This document shows positions 33,487 to 42,813 of a stretch of DNA of 64,000 nucleotides, one piece after another. The stretch covers positions 62,001 through 126,000 of the forward strand of contig JAIBBX010000004.1 of assembly GCA_019694475.1 (NCBI GenBank), written 5' to 3'. Position numbers and translations under genes: made by a program. The stretch's first letter is position 1. Each line of letters opens with the position of its first letter. Source of the stretch: Parachlamydiales bacterium (GTDB taxonomy: Bacteria > Chlamydiota > Chlamydiia > Chlamydiales > SM23-39). The notes beneath the pieces are model-generated. The model saw only the letters and a list, made by a program, of their open reading frames with translations. It was not told where the DNA came from and did not search any database.

Positions 33487-34557
33487 ATGAAGTGTTTTTT
33501 CTTACTTCTGATGACGATCGTCGGATTTTCTGGCGAGTTGATTCAAGGGACTTTGTCCAATGGAATTCGATATTATATTGCGTCCGACCTGCCCGATGAT
33601 TTCGATGAAGCGGATGAAAGGTTTCTATATTTAGTGGTAAAAAAACCGGCAACTTGGGAATACGTTACTAATGATGACTCAAGCTACATTAACGCAGATG
33701 ATGATTCGGATCTCTTTCTGAAATTCACTGAAGATTATAGCTCGGTTACTGTCAGATGCACCGGCGATCAATCGCTCGATTTTATAGAGAATTGTTTAGT
33801 CAACAAGACTTTTCCTGATTGGTTTATCGAAGAAATGTGCGATGACATCGAAGAACAAGACGTGGATCGCGAAGATGCTTACAAAACCATGAATCATATT
33901 TTTGGCTCTCATTTAGAAGGTTATAATGAGCTTCGAGAGCAAGAAAACGATCAGATTCGAGAAGCGATGAAAGACCTTTTACAGCCGTCGCGCGCTGCAT
34001 TGATCATCACTGGCCCTTCTCCCCAAATTTCTGTTGAGGAACTCGAAGAACGCTTTGGAAAAGTGGAAGAAACAATAAAGATCGATCCGCTGACATTTCA
34101 ATTAACAAGCCCTTCAGTCTTGCGAGCTGATGAAGATGATGAATATATTGATAGTTACTACAAATACTACTATCCATTCGAGCCGAGCATAAGAAATTTT
34201 ATAATTAATGACCTTTTTATATTGATGGGAACAGGTATTGGCTTTGCGCGAATCCCCCTCGATGAATGGATGCCATTTGGTTTTTTTGGAGCTTATTGGC
34301 CGATCGCATGTCCCAATTTCTATGAGAATCATGTGCTATTCCAAATTGCAAAAAAATCCCTAAACCAATTGTATTCAGAAATTGAATCTGTTGCCGATCT
34401 CTGCATCAAACATTTTCTTTCAAGAGTAGCAGGCCCCCTTCAATTGGACCCGCAATTCCGTCTGGATGAATTAGAAAAGATCACCGCGGAAGATTTAAAG
34501 TTTTTCGTGGAGACCAATGCTCAGGGCCTCTTTGACTTGATGCCATTGGAGCTGTAA
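33487..34557 (+). CDS. Secreted acidic protein, degenerate M16-peptidase-like
   Basis: A 356-residue exported protein. The signal peptide (about 1-16, CFFLLLMTIVGFSG) is followed by IQGTLSNGIRYYIASD, which resembles the GTLPNGLRYYI start of M16 (pitrilysin/insulinase-type) domains. Further M16-like cues are the long helix region FPDWFIEEMCDDIEEQDVDREDA and RAALIITGPSPQISVEELEERFG (cf. ...VVVGDV.P......FG). The zinc motif HxxEH is absent, and the region that should hold it is an Asp-rich loop, so it would be a pseudopeptidase. It is strongly acidic overall. A chaperone, inhibitor or structural role is possible. It is a single gene between a terminator and glnS. Confidence 0.6.
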   Translation: MKCFFLLLMTIVGFSGELIQGTLSNGIRYYIASDLPDDFDEADERFLYLVVKKPATWEYVTNDDSSYINADDDSDLFLKFTEDYSSVTVRCTGDQSLDFIENCLVNKTFPDWFIEEMCDDIEEQDVDREDAYKTMNHIFGSHLEGYNELREQENDQIREAMKDLLQPSRAALIITGPSPQISVEELEERFGKVEETIKIDPLTFQLTSPSVLRADEDDEYIDSYYKYYYPFEPSIRNFIINDLFILMGTGIGFARIPLDEWMPFGFFGAYWPIACPNFYENHVLFQIAKKSLNQLYSEIESVADLCIKHFLSRVAGPLQLDPQFRLDELEKITAEDLKFFVETNAQGLFDLMPLEL

Positions 34558-34568
34558 TTAATGGTATG

Positions 34569-34588
34569 CCCCCTTTTTTTGAGGGGGG
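34569..34588. other. Hairpin upstream of glnS
   Basis: CCCCCT (34569-34574) and AGGGGG (34582-34587) with a T-rich loop, 70 bases before glnS. The T run is in the loop, not after the stem, so it is a poor terminator; it may mark the 3' end of the preceding mRNA. Confidence 0.35.
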
Positions 34589-34658
34589 AGCTCTCCAAAT
34601 CCTTGCGGAATTTCCCTTTTTTAGGTGAAACTATTCTAATTAAAACAGGCGGTGCATC

Positions 34659-36350
34659 GTGGAAAATACCCAAACATCAGACAAAGCGGCAGGAAGAGAC
34701 TTTATCCGACGTATCATTGATGAAGATGTTAAGGAAAACCGCCATGGGGGCAAAGTCGTTACCCGCTTTCCTCCAGAGCCAAATGGCTTTCTCCACATCG
34801 GCCACGCCAAGTCGATTTGCTTGAATTTTGGCATTGCTGAGGAATACAAAGGTCAATGCCACCTCCGGTTCGATGATACCGACCCCACTAAGGAAGACGT
34901 CAAATACGAAAATTCCATTGAACAAGATGTGAAATGGCTCGGGTTCGATTGGGGAAAAAACCTTTTCCATGCCTCAGACTATTTTGAGAAAATGTTTGAA
35001 TTCGCCGTCGGCCTCATCAAAAAAGGTAAGGCATATGTCTGCGGCCTCAATGAAGAAGAAATCCGCGAATACCGCGGCACGGTGACAGCTCCCGGCCGTA
35101 TCAGCCCTTATGCCAGCCGCCCAGTCTCTGAGCATCTCGATCTATTCCAGCGAATGAAAGCAGGGGAATTTCCAGACGGCAAATATGTCGTTCGAGCCCG
35201 CATCGACATGGCCTCTTCCAATATGAAAATGAGAGATCCTCTTCTTTATCGGATCCGGCACGCCCACCACTACCGCACCGGCGGCAAGTGGTGCATCTAT
35301 CCGATGTATGATTATGCTCACCCCATTTCAGATGCCATCGAAGGAATTACTCATTCGATCTGTACTCTCGAATTTGAAAATAATCGCGAACTCTACGACT
35401 GGGTTCTGAATCAGATCGACGGCCATTTCCCCTATCTGCCCCACCAGTATGAGTTCGCCCGACTGGATCTACAGTATACGGTGATGAGCAAGAGAAAGCT
35501 CCTTCAGCTGGTTGAAAAGCAGATCGTTAGTGGTTGGGACGACCCCCGCCTTCCCACGATCGCAGGATTGCGCCGCCGCGGCTGCACCCCTGAATCGATT
35601 AGGAAATTCTGCGAACTTGTTGGAATCGCCAAAGCGAACAGCTCCGTAGAAATGTCTCAGCTTGAATTCTGCCTCCGCGATGATCTAAACACAAAGGCCC
35701 CCCGGGTTCTTGCGGTCCTTCGCCCTCTTAAAGTGGTTATTGACAACTACCCAGAAGGGCAAACTGAATCTCTCGAAGGTTCATATTGGCCTCACGACAT
35801 TCCAAAGACCGGTTCGCGTCCGATCCCATTTACTCGTGAAATCTACATCGAGAAGGACGACTTTATGGAAAATCCTCCGAAAGACTTTTTCCGCTTGGCC
35901 CCAGGCCGCGAAGTGCGTCTTCGCTATGCGTACTGCATCACATGCACCCATGTCGACAAAGACCCTGTGACTGGAGAAATCCTTGCTGTCCATTGCACCT
36001 ACGATCCAGAAACCAAAAGCGGTACTGCTCCTGCGGGACGCAAAGTCAAAGGAACGATTCACTGGGTATCATCAGAGTCGCCTACTGCAGAAGTGCGCCT
36101 TTACGACCGCCTCCTCTCAGACTCTCACTCGGATGCTGATTTCCTCTCTCAAATCAACCCCAATTCCCTCGAAACCCTCACTGATTGCCGAGTCGAGCCT
36201 TCTCTTCAAAATGCAGGGCACGGCGATCGCTTCCAATTTGAGCGGCAAGGTTATTTCTTCGTCGATCCAGTTGATTCAAAGCCAGGCAAACTGGTCTTCA
36301 ATAGGATCGTAACCTTAAAAGACTCTTGGGCAAAAAAACAAACGAAATAA
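34659..36350 (+). CDS. glnS: Glutaminyl-tRNA synthetase
   Basis: A 563-residue class I synthetase charging tRNA-Gln directly. The GTG start at 34659 is preceded by AGGCGG. The signature [15 protein letters not shown] (HIGH) is at about 39-53; LRFDDTDP and the tRNA-acceptor-binding [17 protein letters not shown] follow. The second signature VMSKRK (KMSKS equivalent) is near 275, and the C-terminal half is the beta-barrel anticodon-binding domain. Chlamydiaceae lack GlnS and use GatCAB transamidation, so this is notable. Third codon positions are richer in C than in the flanking genes, hinting at transfer or high expression. Confidence 0.96.
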   Translation: MENTQTSDKAAGRDFIRRIIDEDVKENRHGGKVVTRFPPEPNGFLHIGHAKSICLNFGIAEEYKGQCHLRFDDTDPTKEDVKYENSIEQDVKWLGFDWGKNLFHASDYFEKMFEFAVGLIKKGKAYVCGLNEEEIREYRGTVTAPGRISPYASRPVSEHLDLFQRMKAGEFPDGKYVVRARIDMASSNMKMRDPLLYRIRHAHHYRTGGKWCIYPMYDYAHPISDAIEGITHSICTLEFENNRELYDWVLNQIDGHFPYLPHQYEFARLDLQYTVMSKRKLLQLVEKQIVSGWDDPRLPTIAGLRRRGCTPESIRKFCELVGIAKANSSVEMSQLEFCLRDDLNTKAPRVLAVLRPLKVVIDNYPEGQTESLEGSYWPHDIPKTGSRPIPFTREIYIEKDDFMENPPKDFFRLAPGREVRLRYAYCITCTHVDKDPVTGEILAVHCTYDPETKSGTAPAGRKVKGTIHWVSSESPTAEVRLYDRLLSDSHSDADFLSQINPNSLETLTDCRVEPSLQNAGHGDRFQFERQGYFFVDPVDSKPGKLVFNRIVTLKDSWAKKQTK

Positions 36351-36354
36351 GTTT

Positions 36355-37059
36355 TTAACCGTTTTTCAAACTCAAAAAACCTAGAATCCCGAGAAAAACG
36401 ACGTCCAGAAGCACTGCCCAAAAGCCGATGAGAACATAGCCTAGGGCAGCGAGCGTCCCTCCGATGATAAAACCCAATAAAACATTTCCGAACCGTTTGA
36501 TTCCTGTGAGGCTTGCCTCACGGGGTTCGATTTGATGAGGCTGGTGGGTCTTATAACAAATGATATCAATAATGAATTGAGTCAGGTTGCCCGTCATGAC
36601 TGTGCATGGCGGAAAGGTATTCATGTAGATTCTCAAAAGAGCGTTGTGAATGGACATAGCACAGACCGCTAAAAGGGCTCCGCAGATATAAGGAATGGAA
36701 CTGCTCGAAACATGAGGAAAAATCGCAAGGCCTGCAATCATGAAACCGAGCAAAAAGAGCGCTTCCATAAAGAAACATGCCGATAAGATTTCTTTCGTGC
36801 GATTGCGCCTTTCAATCCATATCGTAATCATCCAAACGATTAGGATAAAGAGCGGAATGGAGATCAGCTTGCTGGCAACTCCTTTATTGTCGTGAATGAG
36901 TTCAGAAATAGCGATGACGATGTTACCAGTAATATGCGCTGTGAATAATTTGTTTGCGCCGACAAAACCGAATACATCGGTGAAGCCGGAAATCATTGCC
37001 ATAAAAAATGCAATGAAGGAAGAGGTGGTAAACGCGGCTCTTACTTCATTTCTTTGCAT
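36355..37059 (-). CDS. DUF1275 (YoaK-like) membrane protein
   Basis: A 234-residue inner-membrane protein with about six helices. The N-terminal block FMAMISGFTDVFGFVGANKLFTAHITGN matches DUF1275/YoaK proteins (SGFxDxxGF...FxxHxTGN), as do the later MTGNLTQFI and ALLAVCAMSIHNALLR segments. The family's function is unknown. I use the ATG at 37059, which lies inside the sdhB 3' end (14-base overlap); an upstream TTG would add 17 polar residues. It is the last gene of the sdhC-sdhA-sdhB group and is probably co-transcribed with it. Confidence 0.85.
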   Translation of the reverse strand: MQRNEVRAAFTTSSFIAFFMAMISGFTDVFGFVGANKLFTAHITGNIVIAISELIHDNKGVASKLISIPLFILIVWMITIWIERRNRTKEILSACFFMEALFLLGFMIAGLAIFPHVSSSSIPYICGALLAVCAMSIHNALLRIYMNTFPPCTVMTGNLTQFIIDIICYKTHQPHQIEPREASLTGIKRFGNVLLGFIIGGTLAALGYVLIGFWAVLLDVVFLGILGFLSLKNG

Positions 37060-37819
37060 CGGGAAGCCCAAGGAAGTTTTTGATGGCTTGCTTGGTGGCT
37101 TCTCGACCAATCAGCGAAAGCGATTCGGTAAGAGGAATGTTTTTTGGGCAGACTCGGGCGCAATTTTGTGCGTTGCCGCAGCCGGCGATCCCTTCTTTGC
37201 TCAAAGCGGCATTCAGCCGTTCCGATTTTTCTAAGGCTCCGGTTGGATTGGCGTTGAAAAAACGGATTTGAGACATGGCCGATGGGCCCATGAAGTCTGA
37301 TTTTTCACTCACTTGAGGGCACGCTTCACTGCAGCAGCCGCAAGTCATGCAGGTAGAAAGGACATACATCGCTTCTTGAACTTCTTGACTGATCGGAGGC
37401 CCAAACTGTCCTGTATCTTCCGTGCCATCTACCGAAATCCAAGCTCGAACTTTTTTGAGCGCTTCAAACATCGATGTTCGATCCACGCAAAGATCTCGGA
37501 TCAGCGGAAATTTTGTGAACGGAGCCAAGGTAATGATGTGCGATTTGGAAGCTTTCAGATAATTTTCAATGATCGCGGTGCAGGCTTGGCGCGGCCTTCC
37601 ATTAACAAGCATAGAACAAGATCCGCACACTTCCTCAAGACATCCCTGCTCCCACGCAACGGGAGTTGTTTTTTCTCCTTTCTTATTGATCGGATTTTTT
37701 TGGATTTCCATTAAACTAGAGATGACATTTGCTTGAGGATGTCTTTGCAATTCAAATTCTTCCCAATACTGATTGCCTGGGGTTCCTCGGAAAATTTTTA
37801 GCGTATACGTTGTTTCCAT
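37046..37819 (-). CDS. sdhB: Succinate dehydrogenase iron-sulfur subunit
   Basis: A 257-residue subunit carrying three iron-sulfur clusters that pass electrons from SdhA to quinone. The [2Fe-2S] site is CLEEVCGSCSMLVNG with a fourth Cys in RQAC; the [4Fe-4S] and [3Fe-4S] sites are CMTCGCCSEACP and the downstream NCARVCPK. GAGGG precedes ATG 37819, 5 bases after sdhA. The protein ends normally. Works in complex II at the inner face of the membrane. Confidence 0.96.
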   Translation of the reverse strand: METTYTLKIFRGTPGNQYWEEFELQRHPQANVISSLMEIQKNPINKKGEKTTPVAWEQGCLEEVCGSCSMLVNGRPRQACTAIIENYLKASKSHIITLAPFTKFPLIRDLCVDRTSMFEALKKVRAWISVDGTEDTGQFGPPISQEVQEAMYVLSTCMTCGCCSEACPQVSEKSDFMGPSAMSQIRFFNANPTGALEKSERLNAALSKEGIAGCGNAQNCARVCPKNIPLTESLSLIGREATKQAIKNFLGLPDAKK

Positions 37820-37824
37820 GTCCC

Positions 37825-39711
37825 TCAAAGAGGTAATTGTATATTGGCCGGAATGTTCTTCAAAGTGGGCTTCACCTTTTTGGCCTTTATATAATCTCTC
37901 TTTATAGGATCGAGATGGCGTGTGTCAATCGGTTCGTACGTAATCACCGGCTCATCGAGCGTCGAGTTATATGTAGCAATTGTTGATTTAAGCCATTTTT
38001 CATCATCTCTTTCTGGAAATTCCGGCTTAAAATGCGACCCTCGGAATTCATTTCTTAAATACGCGCCTTTCGCGATGATCAAAGCAATTTCCAGCATGGC
38101 TTTGAATTGATGGGCAAACACATAGGTTTGATTCATCGCTTTACCCCGATCGGACAGCCCAATCCGCTCATATCGCTCTCGGATCTGTTTAATCGTTTGA
38201 ATCGCACGTTTGAGATCAGGGTTGTCCCTTTTCACGCTGACGTAGCGCATCATGCAGTCCGATAATTCATCGTGGAGCTTATGGACATTTTCTTCGCCAT
38301 CTTTGGCAAGAAGGTCTTTTTGGGTTTCTTCCTCAATTTGGAGAGCTTCATTGAAAACAGACTGAGGAACGTCGGTGTATCTTTTTGCGAGAGAATCGAT
38401 ATAGCGCGGCACTTCAACGCCTGCGACAAGTCCGCTGAATATGCATGCAAGAAGCGAATTTGCTCCAAGCCGGTTTGCGCCATGGTATTGATATTCCGAT
38501 TCGCCAATATTGAAGCACCCGGTTAAATTGGTCATTTGGCGGAACCGCTCCCACCGATCTGGATCATCTGCTGAAGGCCAATCAACCCAAGCCCCGCCCA
38601 TTGTATAGTGGACTCCTGGACAGATTTTCATCGGTTTCTTACGCGGATTATCACCGGTGAACTTTTCATAAATGTCGAGAACGGAATCGAGCTTTTTATG
38701 CACTTCTGACGGCAGATGAGTTACGTCCAAATGGACTTGCAATTTCCCATCGATCCCAAGCCCAGCTTCGCAAACTCTTAAGACTTCTCTAGAACCGATA
38801 TCGCGCGGAACCAGATTGCCGAAGGCGGGGTACATTTCTTCTAGGAAATACCAAGGCTCTCCTGTTTTGCCGCAAGGGCGCATCGATCCATCTGGAAATT
38901 GAATGGTTTTTGAAGAATTGCCAAAAACCCAAACGCGTCCGCCTTCGCCTCTCACAGATTCTGAAATGAGGCGCATTTTGTCTTCCCCTGGAATGCAAGT
39001 TGGATGGATTTGGATGAATTCTCCGTTGGCATATTTCATCCCTTGCATGTAGAGGCGTCCATTAGCAGCCCCGGTGCAAAATGTTGAGTTTGTTGATTTT
39101 TTGTAGATCAGCCCAAGACCGCCTGTTGCGATAACCACTGCATCTGCTTTCAGGATTTCGAGTTTCAAGTTGAAAAGATCCTGCATTACGATCCCACGGG
39201 CTCTTCCTTCAGAATCCATAATGAGGCGCAAAAATTCGTGGTTTTCAAATTTCTCCACGAGTCCTTTTGCCTCGTATCTTCTCACTTGTTCATCTAGCGA
39301 ATAGAGAAGCTGTTGTCCTGTTGAAGCGCCGCAAAATGCGGTTCTATGATAAAGGGTTCCGCCGAATCTCCGGAAATCGACATGCCCTTCAGGGGTTCGA
39401 TTGAATGGGCATCCAATCCGGTCCATCATCCGCAAGATAGCAGGTCCTGCCAAACACATTTCCAAAATCGGCGGTTGATGGGCTAAAAAGTCGCCGCCTT
39501 TGATTGTGTCATAGGCGTGAATGATGGGAGAATCGTCTTCGCCTTTTAAATTGATGGCAATATTGATCCCGCCTTGAGCGCAAACGGAATGAGATCTTCG
39601 CACTTTGGTCACTGAAATGAGTTTGACATAGCATCCTTTTTCAGCCAGCTTCATTGCGCAAGAAAGACCAGCAAGCCCTCCGCCGACAACAATCACTTCT
39701 TTTTTTGCCAT
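37825..39711 (-). CDS. sdhA: Succinate dehydrogenase flavoprotein subunit
   Basis: A 628-residue FAD subunit oxidising succinate to fumarate. The start is ATG 39711 (MAKKEVIVVGGGLAGLS), 4 bases after sdhC; the frame is open 16 codons further upstream without a good start. The FAD-binding GGGLAGLSCAMKLAEKG is at 10-26, the covalent-FAD region is RRSHSVCAQGGIN, and the active-site Arg/His segment is HPTCIPGEDKMRLISESVRGEGG. The length and the lack of a separate sdhD place it in the Bacillus/epsilon-type SdhCAB group, as in Chlamydia. Confidence 0.96.
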   Translation of the reverse strand: MAKKEVIVVGGGLAGLSCAMKLAEKGCYVKLISVTKVRRSHSVCAQGGINIAINLKGEDDSPIIHAYDTIKGGDFLAHQPPILEMCLAGPAILRMMDRIGCPFNRTPEGHVDFRRFGGTLYHRTAFCGASTGQQLLYSLDEQVRRYEAKGLVEKFENHEFLRLIMDSEGRARGIVMQDLFNLKLEILKADAVVIATGGLGLIYKKSTNSTFCTGAANGRLYMQGMKYANGEFIQIHPTCIPGEDKMRLISESVRGEGGRVWVFGNSSKTIQFPDGSMRPCGKTGEPWYFLEEMYPAFGNLVPRDIGSREVLRVCEAGLGIDGKLQVHLDVTHLPSEVHKKLDSVLDIYEKFTGDNPRKKPMKICPGVHYTMGGAWVDWPSADDPDRWERFRQMTNLTGCFNIGESEYQYHGANRLGANSLLACIFSGLVAGVEVPRYIDSLAKRYTDVPQSVFNEALQIEEETQKDLLAKDGEENVHKLHDELSDCMMRYVSVKRDNPDLKRAIQTIKQIRERYERIGLSDRGKAMNQTYVFAHQFKAMLEIALIIAKGAYLRNEFRGSHFKPEFPERDDEKWLKSTIATYNSTLDEPVITYEPIDTRHLDPIKRDYIKAKKVKPTLKNIPANIQLPL

Positions 39712-39715
39712 ATCT

Positions 39716-40522
39716 TCAGTTCCGTAAATTGATCCAGTAGCTGCCCCAAATTGCAGCAAGTCCCAAGAAAGCTAAAAGAGCAATTCCCATCCAACATATC
39801 GGCAAAAAAGCTTTTTGCGATCGATAAGAAAGGAGAACTCCCCAAGTAATTAACGATGTCCAAAAGCCATTGAACGCATGAAAGGCGGCCGCTAATACAA
39901 AAATTGTGTATGCAGCGCACCACATTGGACTTTTGAATGTATCTCGAACCATCATCAAAAAGGCTTTGCCGGGCGATTTCGCTTTTGCGATGACATCATC
40001 GCCTTGCGTTTCTAAAACGACATTCAGCCGTTTTGCAACAGATTCCAAGCCTGGATCATTTTTCACAGTGACTACATATCGGATTTCAGAATCAGTGCGC
40101 ACTTCCTTTGGCGCCATGAGAAAGCGCATCTGCGCGACATGGCCGATGACTCCAATCAGCAAAATCCAGGAGGTGATTCTTTGCCATGAATAAGCGCGAT
40201 TGCGCCCGTATTTCAACGAGGGCTTGCTTCCATTGCTACTTCCTGAATTGCTTTTGGAAGTAAAGATTCGCTTCACGCCCCAATATCCATGCAGGACAAA
40301 AGGAATGCCGATAAAGACGATTTCAATCACCTGCAAATACGGAAGCGATTCCAGCGTGTTGACAAGACGGACAAACCCGATTCCATCATCGCCAAGCCAA
40401 AGAGTGGCCTGCGAGTTGACAATCAGGTGTTCAAGCAAATAGATGATGAGCCAAAGACCCATCAATGAATGAATCCTTCGCCAAGCAAATGCACCGGATG
40501 TAACTTCAGTTCGCGTTGTCAT
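39716..40522 (-). CDS. sdhC: Succinate dehydrogenase cytochrome b subunit
   Basis: A 268-residue membrane anchor with five predicted helices. It is the single-subunit, di-haem-type cytochrome b of SdhCAB enzymes. Candidate haem ligands are His18 (WRRIHSL), His32 (LLEHLIVN), His78 (FVLHGYWG), His128 (GVIGHVAQMRF) and His214 (AAFHAFNG). A soluble insert of about 60 residues (135-195) lies between helices 3 and 4. It heads the sdhC-sdhA-sdhB-DUF1275 group; a divergent gene starts 61 bases upstream. Confidence 0.92.
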   Translation of the reverse strand: MTTRTEVTSGAFAWRRIHSLMGLWLIIYLLEHLIVNSQATLWLGDDGIGFVRLVNTLESLPYLQVIEIVFIGIPFVLHGYWGVKRIFTSKSNSGSSNGSKPSLKYGRNRAYSWQRITSWILLIGVIGHVAQMRFLMAPKEVRTDSEIRYVVTVKNDPGLESVAKRLNVVLETQGDDVIAKAKSPGKAFLMMVRDTFKSPMWCAAYTIFVLAAAFHAFNGFWTSLITWGVLLSYRSQKAFLPICWMGIALLAFLGLAAIWGSYWINLRN

Positions 40523-40583
40523 GAACTTTTTTTACCTCTTAGATGAGAATTTGACAAGCAATAACATGAATGGCTAGCTGTTT

Positions 40584-41420
40584 GTGAACCTAACAAAAAA
40601 TATTTGTTTGTTTAATAAATATTTGGAGATTAAAATAATTTATTTAATTTTCATGATTTTATCTTTTTCGTATTATTGTGTTGTGAGCATTGTTTGTAAT
40701 TATAAAATTGAAGATTTGTCTATTTTAAATTCGGGTTACGGCGTCGATACTCCTGGGTATCTTCTCTCAAACGAAGTGGGTCGTGACGGCACAAAAAAGC
40801 GATTGGGAGAGATCCCAATCTGTGATGGAGGAGTTCATATTGGCTTTTCTTGTTGGGAAAATCTAGACATCATGGCCGCTCGAAAAAGTTCCGCAGGAAT
40901 CATTGGAGACATCAGCCAATCTGCTTATCATGCAATGTCAGAAACGGCAAAAACTGTTTGTTCTGTTGCCGACCGGTTTGAATTTGTCAAAACATTTCCA
41001 TTAGAAAAACTCAAAATCAAAAGCGAAATTGATGTTACCTCGGAATTAGATAGAGAAGGAAGCTGGCTTGCGAACGATGATTCTTTCCGAACGATTCAAA
41101 AGCTATTTAAAGAAAGGTCTGTCGCGATTCTTCAGTTGGACATACGAGATGGAATGAAATTTGGTGAAATTCAAAAATGTCTAGCTTCAAATGGGTTAAA
41201 GTGCGACACCCTTTATTTATCGAATATATTTGATTGGATTAATGAATCCGGCAGCCATTCTGATATGAACAAGGCGAGGTTTGCTTTGAATCGAGTCATT
41301 CGAGATGATACGGCGATCATCATGGCTTCTGAGCATTTTGCAGAATCATCAGGACTTCCTCAGAGAGTTTTTTTGAATTGCCGTCTTTTTGATCCAAAAA
41401 AGGCTCTTTTCTCATCCTAA
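40584..41420 (+). CDS. Possible methyltransferase-fold protein (LIC_10091-like)
   Basis: A 278-residue protein. The GTG at 40584 gives an unusually AT-rich first 50 codons with a hydrophobic stretch (IYLIFMILSFSYYCVVSIVC) that could be a membrane anchor or may be mis-included; the next credible region begins near 40730. The main part has an alternating alpha/beta pattern with SAGIIGDISQSAYH, VAILQLDIRDGMKFGEIQKCL and CDTLYLSNIFDWI. This resembles the LIC_10091-like branch of the SAM-methyltransferase fold (an inference from pattern only). It is divergent from sdhC and convergent on the CMD-like gene, with palindrome copy 4 immediately after its stop. Confidence 0.6.
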   Translation: MNLTKNICLFNKYLEIKIIYLIFMILSFSYYCVVSIVCNYKIEDLSILNSGYGVDTPGYLLSNEVGRDGTKKRLGEIPICDGGVHIGFSCWENLDIMAARKSSAGIIGDISQSAYHAMSETAKTVCSVADRFEFVKTFPLEKLKIKSEIDVTSELDREGSWLANDDSFRTIQKLFKERSVAILQLDIRDGMKFGEIQKCLASNGLKCDTLYLSNIFDWINESGSHSDMNKARFALNRVIRDDTAIIMASEHFAESSGLPQRVFLNCRLFDPKKALFSS

Positions 41421-41422
41421 AC

Positions 41423-41445
41423 AAATGTAAAGCAGCTTTACATTT
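41423..41445. repeat. Dispersed palindrome, copy 4, between convergent genes
   Basis: AAATGTAAAGC (41423-41433), A, GCTTTACATTT (41435-41445): perfect 11-base arms. It begins 2 bases after one stop codon and ends 6 bases before the other. Confidence 0.85.
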
Positions 41446-41451
41446 TGGTGC

Positions 41452-42000
41452 TCATTTTGGGAAAAAGGTGGACTTTCCTTCGAGCGGATTGTTTTTTTCA
41501 ATTTCTAGGCGGGTTGCGTTGATGAATCTCCCCATCATGCTGACGGCGCTCATGAATAAGAGCAGCTCTGCGCCAGTTTCAATCGAATATCTTTGGAAAA
41601 AAGCTTGAAATGTTTCGTTGCTTAAATCTGATTTCAAAGTAAGTTCATCTGCAATTTTACAGAGAAAATTCGCTTCTTCAGATAGGCTATGAACTGGATT
41701 TTCTTTCAGAATCGCTTCGATTTCTGCATCTTTTGCACCGAGTGTTTTGCAGACAGAGGTGTATTGCGCGATGAGGTAGCGAGTGGGAACTTTGACTGCG
41801 GCTCTTAAAAGCGCCATTTGCCTCAGTTTCCTATCGAAGGCCGTATCGTACATCGCTTTTGCAAAGTTGAGGTAGGGCTCGAACACATTCGGCATGTTTG
41901 CAAGCATTCGAAAAACATTGGCGGGAGGAAGCTCATGCAGTTTTTTTTGGATTTTTTCTGGAAGCGAGGAATCACTCGGAAGGGGAACATGTTTGAACAT
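41452..42000 (-). CDS. Carboxymuconolactone-decarboxylase-like protein without CxxC
   Basis: A 182-residue helical protein of the CMD/AhpD-like fold. The central block RKLRQMALLRAAVKVPTRYLIAQYTSVCKTLGAKDAEIEAI fits the E..LLRxxxxxxxxYxxxQHxxxxxxxGxxxxxI pattern of the family in its spacing. The redox CxxC and the usual Glu are not present, so peroxidase activity like AhpD is unlikely. It is encoded alone, with its 3' end next to a palindrome and facing the methyltransferase-like gene. Confidence 0.7.
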   Translation of the reverse strand: MFKHVPLPSDSSLPEKIQKKLHELPPANVFRMLANMPNVFEPYLNFAKAMYDTAFDRKLRQMALLRAAVKVPTRYLIAQYTSVCKTLGAKDAEIEAILKENPVHSLSEEANFLCKIADELTLKSDLSNETFQAFFQRYSIETGAELLLFMSAVSMMGRFINATRLEIEKNNPLEGKSTFFPK

Positions 42001-42045
42001 ATGATCTGATGTATAGAGAAGGCGCCTTCTCCATTCAAGAATTTT

Positions 42046-42813
42046 TTATATGTTAAAAAGATTCGCTGCGTTTGAAAAAGTCGCTTTTGCTAGCTCTTCG
42101 AGGCTGATTCCTTTTACCTCTGCAATCACTTTCGCAGTTTCGGGAAGATATGCGGGCTCATTCGGTTTGCCCCTTTTGCTTTGAGGCGATAAGTAGGGCG
42201 CATCTGTCTCAATGAGCAGTTGATTTAAGGGCGCTATTTTAGCAACTTCGCGCAGCATTTCGCTTTTTTTGAAAGTTACAATTCCGCTGAGAGATAAAAA
42301 CCAGCCGCGGGAAAGCACTTCTTCCGCTTCTTGGATGCTGCCCGTGAAGCAGTGGAGGACGGCGGACGCATTTTTGGCATATTCGCCATCGGTAATCGAA
42401 AATAGATCTGCAAAAGCCTCTCTGCAGTGGAAAATCACGGGGAGGCTGCATTCTTGAGCCAAATGAAGATACCGGATGAGAAATCGCTGCTGGATTTTTC
42501 GGTCTAACTCTTTATAGAAGTATTCAAGACCCGTTTCTCCGACGGCAACAAGTTTGCCAGAGATTGCAGCTTCGCGGAAAATGGAAAAACATTCTTCGCC
42601 CTCTTTTTCTACATCGTGGGGAGTCGTTGCGCCTGCATTCCGGAGCCCGTTGAATTTTTTCTCCAATACCAGCCCGTCTTTTAAGGTTTGCGGGTCTGTG
42701 CAGATGTTGAGCACGCGGGTAACGCCAGCCAATTTGGCCCGCTGCATAACCCCGTCGATGTGGGGAAGAATTTCGGGACCGCTTAGGTGTGCATGGGAAT
42801 CAAAGTAATGCAT
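42046..42813 (-). CDS. tatD: TatD-family metal-dependent deoxyribonuclease
   Basis: A 255-residue TIM-barrel hydrolase. All metal-binding signatures are present: FDSHAHL (4-10), VGETGLEY (about 93-100), IFHCREAF (about 130), LHCFTGS (about 155) and LIETDAPYLSP (about 203). TatD enzymes trim DNA or RNA 3' ends in repair or turnover. The chosen ATG 42813 lies within the 3' end of the glycosyltransferase gene (14-base overlap), so the two are coupled. Normal length for the family. Confidence 0.92.
   Translation of the reverse strand: MHYFDSHAHLSGPEILPHIDGVMQRAKLAGVTRVLNICTDPQTLKDGLVLEKKFNGLRNAGATTPHDVEKEGEECFSIFREAAISGKLVAVGETGLEYFYKELDRKIQQRFLIRYLHLAQECSLPVIFHCREAFADLFSITDGEYAKNASAVLHCFTGSIQEAEEVLSRGWFLSLSGIVTFKKSEMLREVAKIAPLNQLLIETDAPYLSPQSKRGKPNEPAYLPETAKVIAEVKGISLEELAKATFSNAANLFNI

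Noticed and set aside
34561..34590. C-run/G-run hairpin before glnS as a terminator
   Set aside because: The T tract is inside the loop and none follows the stem on either strand.
40584..40730. Hydrophobic AT-rich start of the methyltransferase-like gene as a definite membrane anchor
   Set aside because: Composition is unlike the rest of the gene and there is no ribosome site; a later start is possible, so no location is claimed.
41452..42000. AhpD-type peroxidase
   Set aside because: The fold pattern fits the family but the CxxC redox pair is absent.
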